Shown here: positions 60,314 to 64,000 of the stretch, in pieces
How the letters are laid out: the number at the start of each line of letters is the position of its first letter
Numbering within the stretch: position 1 is the stretch's first letter
From: Bradyrhizobium sp. AZCC 1610
Lineage (GTDB): Bacteria; Pseudomonadota; Alphaproteobacteria; Rhizobiales; Xanthobacteraceae
Length of the DNA stretch: 64,000 bases
Direction: 5' to 3'
Assembly (NCBI RefSeq): GCF_036924515.1
Contig: NZ_JAZHRR010000001.1
Location: forward strand, 6,357,001 to 6,421,000
Program-made: the position numbers and the translations under genes
Notes under the pieces: generated by a model
Database searches by the model: none
What the model saw: the letters and a program-made list of their open reading frames with translations, nothing else
What the model was told of the DNA's origin: nothing

Positions 60314-61696
60314 GTGGACGACGCCCGCGTTGCAAGAAGAATCTGACGTTCGGCTTGCGGTCGGGTGCAAGTCATGTGTCCGGCCTGTTTGCGCGGCACC
60401 ATGACCGCTGGCCCTGATGTAGTCCGCGGATCGGGTCCCAATCATTCGCACGGGCTTTGACGCCCATGACCCAGAAGCGGGTTGTCCCAATCGACGGCTC
60501 GACCGTTTCGCATCACGCCATCATCACCCTCGCAATTCGGTTGTCTTGCTCCGCCGTCGCCTCAGGCTCCCATTGCCAAGCCTCTTCAGGCGGCTGCAGC
60601 AAGCTCCGGCGCTCGATAGTATCCTCCCTTGGCCATGATCGCCCAAGCGATGCGCGCCATCTTGTTGGCAACCGCAACGGCGACGAGCTTGGCCGGCTTC
60701 TTGGCCAGCAGCCTCATGACCCAAGGATGCTTTTGCGGCTGCTGCCGGGCGTGTCGAACAACGGCTGTTGCACCGATGACGAGCAACCGTCGGAGATAGC
60801 GATCTCCTTGCTTGGAGATGCCGCCGAGCCGCTCCTTGCCCCCCGTCGAATGCTGCCGCGGCACAAGTCCGATCCATGCCGCAAAATCCCGACCGGATTT
60901 GAAGTCACTCGGGTCTGTGACAGTAGAAGCAATGGCCGTGGCCCCGATCACGCCTATCCCGGGCACGGTCTCGAGGCGGCAGCTCATGTCATTGGCACGA
61001 TGATGGGCGTGAATGGCGCGATCCAGAGTCCCGATTTGCAATTCCAGAGCAGCGAGTTGATCGACGATGGCCTGCAGCGCCTGTTTCATCGCAGATGGAA
61101 GAGCTTCGCGGTTACTTTCGTCCGTGATGATCGCGGCGAGCTGCGCGAGACCATCGCGCCCCGTCTCCGCAACGAGGCCGAACTCGGCAAGGTGGGCTCG
61201 GAGCGCATTGATCAGCTGCGTGCGCTGACGGATTAAAAGATCCCGCGTTCGATGCAACATCAGCAAGGCTTGCTGATCGGCCGACTTGATCGGCACGAAC
61301 CGCATTGATGGGCGTGTCACGGCCTCACAGATGGCGGCTGCGTCGGCAGCATCGTTTTTCGACCGTTTGACATAGCCCTTCACGTAACTCGGCGGCATCA
61401 GACGCACGGTGTGACCGAGCTTGGAGACTTCACGCGCCCAATAATGAGCGGTTCCGCAGGCTTCCATGCCGACCAGGCAAGGGGGAATCTTGCTAAAGAA
61501 GTCAATGACCTGCTTGCGCCGCAACTGACGAGTGATGACGATCTTGCCCGCACTATCCACGCCGTGCACTTGGAACACGTTCTTGGCGAGATCAACGCCG
61601 ATGGTGCTAACCTGCATGTGGACGACCCCCTCCGGTGATTCGTTGTTGAACGATCACCCTTTGGCACATTCGATGCCGGGAGCGGGCGTCGTCCAC
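60314..61696. mobile_element. IS110/IS1111-type insertion sequence
   Basis: GTGGACGACGCCCGC at 60314-60328 is the reverse complement of GCGGGCGTCGTCCAC at 61682-61696, giving 15-bp (sub)terminal inverted repeats. These fit the IS1111 branch. It encloses one intact transposase gene. The long 5' non-coding part (60329-60585) fits the family's RNA-bearing end. Confidence 0.75.
60586..61617 (-). CDS. IS110-family transposase (DEDD, RuvC-like)
   Basis: The 343-residue protein has an N-terminal DEDD/RuvC-fold catalytic region with the first Asp in STIGVDLAKNVFQVHGVDSA, Glu in CLVGMEACGTAHYWAREV and KRSKNDAADAAAICEA (DAAD). The C-terminal transposase_20 region (CRLETVPGIGVIGATAIAST, FAAWIGLVPRQHSTGGKERL) has its Ser in GGISKQGDRYLRRLL. 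It is full length and intact. Recent work shows that members of the IS110/IS1111 family use a bridge RNA encoded in their ends. Confidence 0.92.
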   Translation of the reverse strand: MQVSTIGVDLAKNVFQVHGVDSAGKIVITRQLRRKQVIDFFSKIPPCLVGMEACGTAHYWAREVSKLGHTVRLMPPSYVKGYVKRSKNDAADAAAICEAVTRPSMRFVPIKSADQQALLMLHRTRDLLIRQRTQLINALRAHLAEFGLVAETGRDGLAQLAAIITDESNREALPSAMKQALQAIVDQLAALELQIGTLDRAIHAHHRANDMSCRLETVPGIGVIGATAIASTVTDPSDFKSGRDFAAWIGLVPRQHSTGGKERLGGISKQGDRYLRRLLVIGATAVVRHARQQPQKHPWVMRLLAKKPAKLVAVAVANKMARIAWAIMAKGGYYRAPELAAAA

Positions 61697-61832
61697 CACA
61701 TCATTCGCGTCGATTTTGACATATCCGCCACATGTCCGGTTATGGCAAATCTCGGACATGGTTCGCACCGAGGTTGTCCACGCAATGGGATGTGAGCTGT
61801 GATCACGGGATCAGCGGTTCTTCGATCCAATC

Positions 61833-61955
61833 ATGGTGCCGGGTCGGAAGCCGCTGGTCACGCTCCGCGACGCCGCGCAGTACATCATCAAATTGCCGAA
61901 GGCCGAGCGCGAATTGCCCGCATACTGTGAGCGAGATATCCCGAAAGGGCGCTGA
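61833..61955 (+). pseudogene. truncated conserved small gene (40 aa left)
   Basis: The frame gives MVPGRKPLVTLRDAAQYIIK and LPKAERELPAYCERDIPKGR. The 'TLRDAxxYIxKLPKAE' motif is, from memory, that of a ~100-residue rhizobial family; the rest of the gene is missing after PAYC. It is likely a 5' fragment. Confidence 0.5.
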
Positions 61956-61961
61956 ACGCGC

Positions 61962-62207
61962 TTACTTGTTGAACGGCGCGGGCAGAACCGCTGCGAGCGA
62001 TATGGTGTCGAGCGCTCGACCTTCATCATCTGCGATAACGAAAGCCTCCGGAACCGTTTGCTTACCGCTCTTGATTGCTTCGACCAAAAGTTCACGGGCA
62101 GTTAGCATAGCCTCGCGCTTAGCCGCAGAAAGATCCGGTAAATCCATTCCTTCGTCATCGGATGTTAGTTCGTCGCCCGCACGGAGGTGAAAATAAAATC
62201 GTCCCAT
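61962..62207 (-). CDS. DUF6894 family protein
   Basis: The 81-residue protein reads MGRFYFHLRAGDELTSDDEG, MDLPDLSAAKREAMLTAREL and AFVIADDEGRALDTISL. This is the pattern of the very common rhizobial DUF6894. It is cytoplasmic and of unknown function. GAGG lies before the ATG. Confidence 0.8.
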   Translation of the reverse strand: MGRFYFHLRAGDELTSDDEGMDLPDLSAAKREAMLTARELLVEAIKSGKQTVPEAFVIADDEGRALDTISLAAVLPAPFNK

Positions 62208-62642
62208 GGCGAGCCTCACATTGATCAGGCAAAAGACTAATCAATGTCGTCCGGTTCGTCTGTCTGGCCGCCGACAAGCCTGCCAAATTTGTGAGAACCA
62301 CGGACATCGGCGGGCGCGGCGCTAAGGTCCCCGCCGCGCGGCGCGCGATGTCCGCATACATCAACGCGGGCCGTGGCTTGCCCCAGATCAATACGCGCCC
62401 GCCGATCTATGCTCTAGCGTTCATTCGAGCATCGACCGAGCGGCACGGAGGGGTGCTGTTGAGGTTTTTGCCAGAGGCCCGGATACCCTCATCCGGGCCT
62501 CGCGCGCATTTGCGCAGGAACGACAGCCAACAGCGCCGCGTTATCAGATCGGGCCGCCAACCCCGAGCGGCCTGGCACGGTTCCGTCCCAAAGCCCCCAG
62601 CCCCACTATCCGAGGCGGGACCGTGCACGCAGCGGGCCTTGC
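62208..62642. other. intergenic region with hairpin
   Basis: About 430 bases without a convincing gene. It holds the stem GAGGCCCGGAT / ATCCGGGCCTC (62474-62501) with a 6-base loop, not followed by a T-run on either side. It may be an RNA-stabilising structure or the remains of a repeat. Confidence 0.45.
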
Positions 62643-63059
62643 TCATTTGGCCTCGGAAGCCGAGGGTGGGGCCATGCTTTGATTTTGGCTTGCGCTATTT
62701 AGAAGCTGGGAAGCGGCGGTGACAAGCTGCGCGGGCGCAAACGGCTTTTGCAGCAGGATGCTGTTGGGGACGCCTTGCGACGCCCAATCGTCCGCAGCCG
62801 CGCCCGTCATGTAGACGACCGGAAAGGCAGGGTCTTTTTCCCTGATCTGTCTCGCCACCTCCCAACCGCTCAATCTGCCCTTCAAGCTAACGTCGGTGAC
62901 GAGCGCCTTATAGTTCTTGCTCCCGCTCTTGAACAAGGTCAGGGCTTCTTCCGCTGAGGAGAGAATATCGGTTTCAAAACCGCCTTCGGTTAGCGCATCT
63001 TCGACAATGTCTTGCACCGGATACTCGTCCTCGATGACGAGGATTAGGGGCTTGGACAC
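62643..63059 (-). CDS. response regulator receiver protein
   Basis: The 138-residue single receiver domain has the acidic pair in ILVIEDEYPVQDIVEDALTE, phospho-acceptor Asp (ALVTDVSLKGRLSGWEVA), Thr in VVYMTGAAADDW and Lys in LLQKPFAPAQLV. The tail is short and polar. The start is taken as the GTG at VSKPLIL; an upstream ATG would add a non-homologous 30 residues. No kinase is adjacent. Confidence 0.85.
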   Translation of the reverse strand: MSKPLILVIEDEYPVQDIVEDALTEGGFETDILSSAEEALTLFKSGSKNYKALVTDVSLKGRLSGWEVARQIREKDPAFPVVYMTGAAADDWASQGVPNSILLQKPFAPAQLVTAASQLLNSASQNQSMAPPSASEAK

Positions 63060-63188
63060 GTTTCGCTCGGGTGCTGGAGGGATCGCTTGACACGGGGTTA
63101 CCAACGCCAGCCCCTTTGGTTCCATAGAAATGTTGAACAAAACGGGCACGCTGACGATTGCGTGCCCCGCGTTGCGAGCCAGTGCGCC

Positions 63189-63287
63189 CTAGATCAGTCC
63201 TATGACGATGAATGCAGCGATCTCGATCAGGACTGCGGTTCCTAGAGTGACAACGGCAAGAAAAGCATCAATTGGCCGTAGGAACAT
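63189..63287 (-). CDS. small single-helix membrane protein (32 aa)
   Basis: The 32-residue product opens MFLRPIDAFLAVVTLGTAVL and continues IEIAAFIVIGLI; nearly all of it is one membrane helix. GAGGCGAG precedes the ATG. Very short hydrophobic proteins of this type occur in rhizobia. Confidence 0.5.
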   Translation of the reverse strand: MFLRPIDAFLAVVTLGTAVLIEIAAFIVIGLI

Positions 63288-63471
63288 GGCTCGCCTCGCA
63301 GTTTTGCGAAGCCCCGAGACCCATGAACTAAATTCACCTAGGCAAAAAAGGTTGCGGTTCCGAACGCGGGAGGCGTCAGGCAGCGGCAAAATCGATCTCA
63401 TTGCCAATTCCGGAACGGCTACGATGCAACGCGCGCGGGGGAAGCGCCCTTTTGGCAAACGGCGTCCACCC

Positions 63472-63606
63472 TCAAACGCCAAACGAGTGCCTGATCTGTC
63501 GCAGCATCGACATGGCCGCGTCGGTATACCGACCATGGGTGAGATACTGATCTAGCTGCGATGCACCAAGCAGCACCAAGGCTGCAATCACGAAGCCCCT
63601 GAGCAA
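63472..63606 (-). CDS. small membrane-anchored protein (44 aa)
   Basis: A perfect AGGAGG site precedes a TTG start by 5 nt. The product (M)LRGFVIAALVLLGASQLDQY, LTHGRYTDAAMSMLRQIRHS, FGV has one N-terminal helix and a helical tail. I recall close relatives in Bradyrhizobium. The longer in-frame extension upstream is not supported. Confidence 0.6.
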   Translation of the reverse strand: MLRGFVIAALVLLGASQLDQYLTHGRYTDAAMSMLRQIRHSFGV

Positions 63607-63740
63607 AGTGGGCCTCCTATGAGAGACGCTGGTCGGGTTAAAGCATTTCGGAATTCGCTGTCGCTCGTCGCGCTCTATCTGCAATGGCGGTATGCTGACA
63701 AACAACCAGTAACAATCCCTTAAGGAGCGGCTCGCAGCGG

Positions 63741-64000
63741 CATTCGGGGATCATCTATCTCGCCCGCCGCAAGGGCAACGACCTGATCTATGCGGGTAAG
63801 GTCGATCACGGCTTCGACAAGGCATCCGCTGCCGATCTGCGCAAACGACTGACGCCGCTGATCCGCAAGACACAGCCCTACGCAAAGAGGATTGCACACA
63901 AGGGCATCTGGGATGGAGCCGGAGTTGTTGGCCGAAATCGAGTACCGGGCGAAGTCCGCAGAAGGCACGGTGCGGCATCCGTTCTTCAAGGGCCTAAGGG
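63741..64000 (+). pseudogene. C-terminal fragment of LigD-type DNA ligase, frameshifted
   Basis: The frame gives HSGIIYLARRKGNDLIYAGK, VDHGFDKASAADLRKRLTPL and KRIAHKGIW, then one extra G shifts the frame. The next frame continues MEPELLAEIEYRAKSAEGTV, RHPFFKGL. Together these match the end of the ATP-dependent ligase domain of LigD, the end-joining ligase. The polymerase, phosphoesterase and most of the ligase are absent upstream. The fragment runs to the window edge. Confidence 0.8.

Noticed and set aside
62474..62501. Strong hairpin taken at first for a terminator
   Set aside because: No T-run follows on either strand, and no gene ends close enough.
1..64000. CRISPR arrays, rRNA operons or complete tRNA genes
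   Set aside because: No regularly spaced repeat array and no full cloverleaf were seen on either strand; only the tRNA-Arg fragment is present.

Overview
The window looks like chromosome of a Bradyrhizobium-type alphaproteobacterium (Hyphomicrobiales). The DNA is GC-rich with strong GC3 bias. There are many small proteins of a kind I associate with that genus (DUF6894, DUF1488, lysine-rich 44-residue and single-helix proteins). ABC transporters, PAS/HWE kinases and GGDEF-EAL proteins are typical of soil rhizobia. Taxonomy is inferred from gene content and was not searched.

Left part (1-48.8 kb, core-like). A Tat-exported VOC protein and small hypotheticals lead into a tight minus-strand mannose operon: phosphomannose isomerase, a GT4 glycosyltransferase with a large C-terminal extension, and a GH130 phosphorylase (2.4-7.0 kb). 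Next come a transglutaminase-like protein with short genes around it, an amidase, a UPF0158 protein, and a membrane-anchored winged-helix/TPR regulator. A divergent HxlR/GST pair has a perfect palindrome between its genes. A complete peptide ABC transporter (18-23.4 kb) is followed by an HWE-type kinase, a phosphoribosyltransferase, an SDR, a CBS protein and a D-amino-acid-dehydrogenase-like oxidoreductase. Short decayed copies of the phosphoribosyltransferase and oxidoreductase genes lie nearby.

The most unusual block is 29.9-34.3 kb. A type I secretion ATPase and HlyD adaptor are flanked on both sides by acidic, low-complexity proteins with no signal peptide and no RTX repeats, which I infer to be its substrates. 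An ArsR-SRPBCC fusion with twin palindromes at its start codon follows. Then come small stress/enzyme genes (36-38.8 kb), a MazEF-type toxin-antitoxin pair with an operator repeat, and an orphan BrnA antitoxin embedded in an interspersed palindromic repeat. A signalling cluster (40.6-46 kb) has two divergently transcribed histidine kinases that share a membrane domain, a receiver protein and a REC-GGDEF-EAL protein. An outer-membrane barrel and an alpha-oxoamine synthase-like enzyme close this part.

Right part (48.8-64 kb, genomic island). A 46-nt 3' fragment of a tRNA-Arg gene (attachment core) is followed at once by a tyrosine integrase. Beyond it are a broken second integrase, an IS1182-type element with 18-bp inverted repeats and a frameshift, an IS1182-type remnant with two stops, an IS66 cluster, and an IS110/IS1111 element with 15-bp inverted repeats. 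Scattered cargo includes a DUF4242-adenylate cyclase fusion, an RlpA-like protein, a receiver protein, small membrane proteins and a frameshifted LigD C-terminal fragment at the edge. The fragment's orientation implies that the island runs rightwards past the window and that the intact tRNA lies at its far end.
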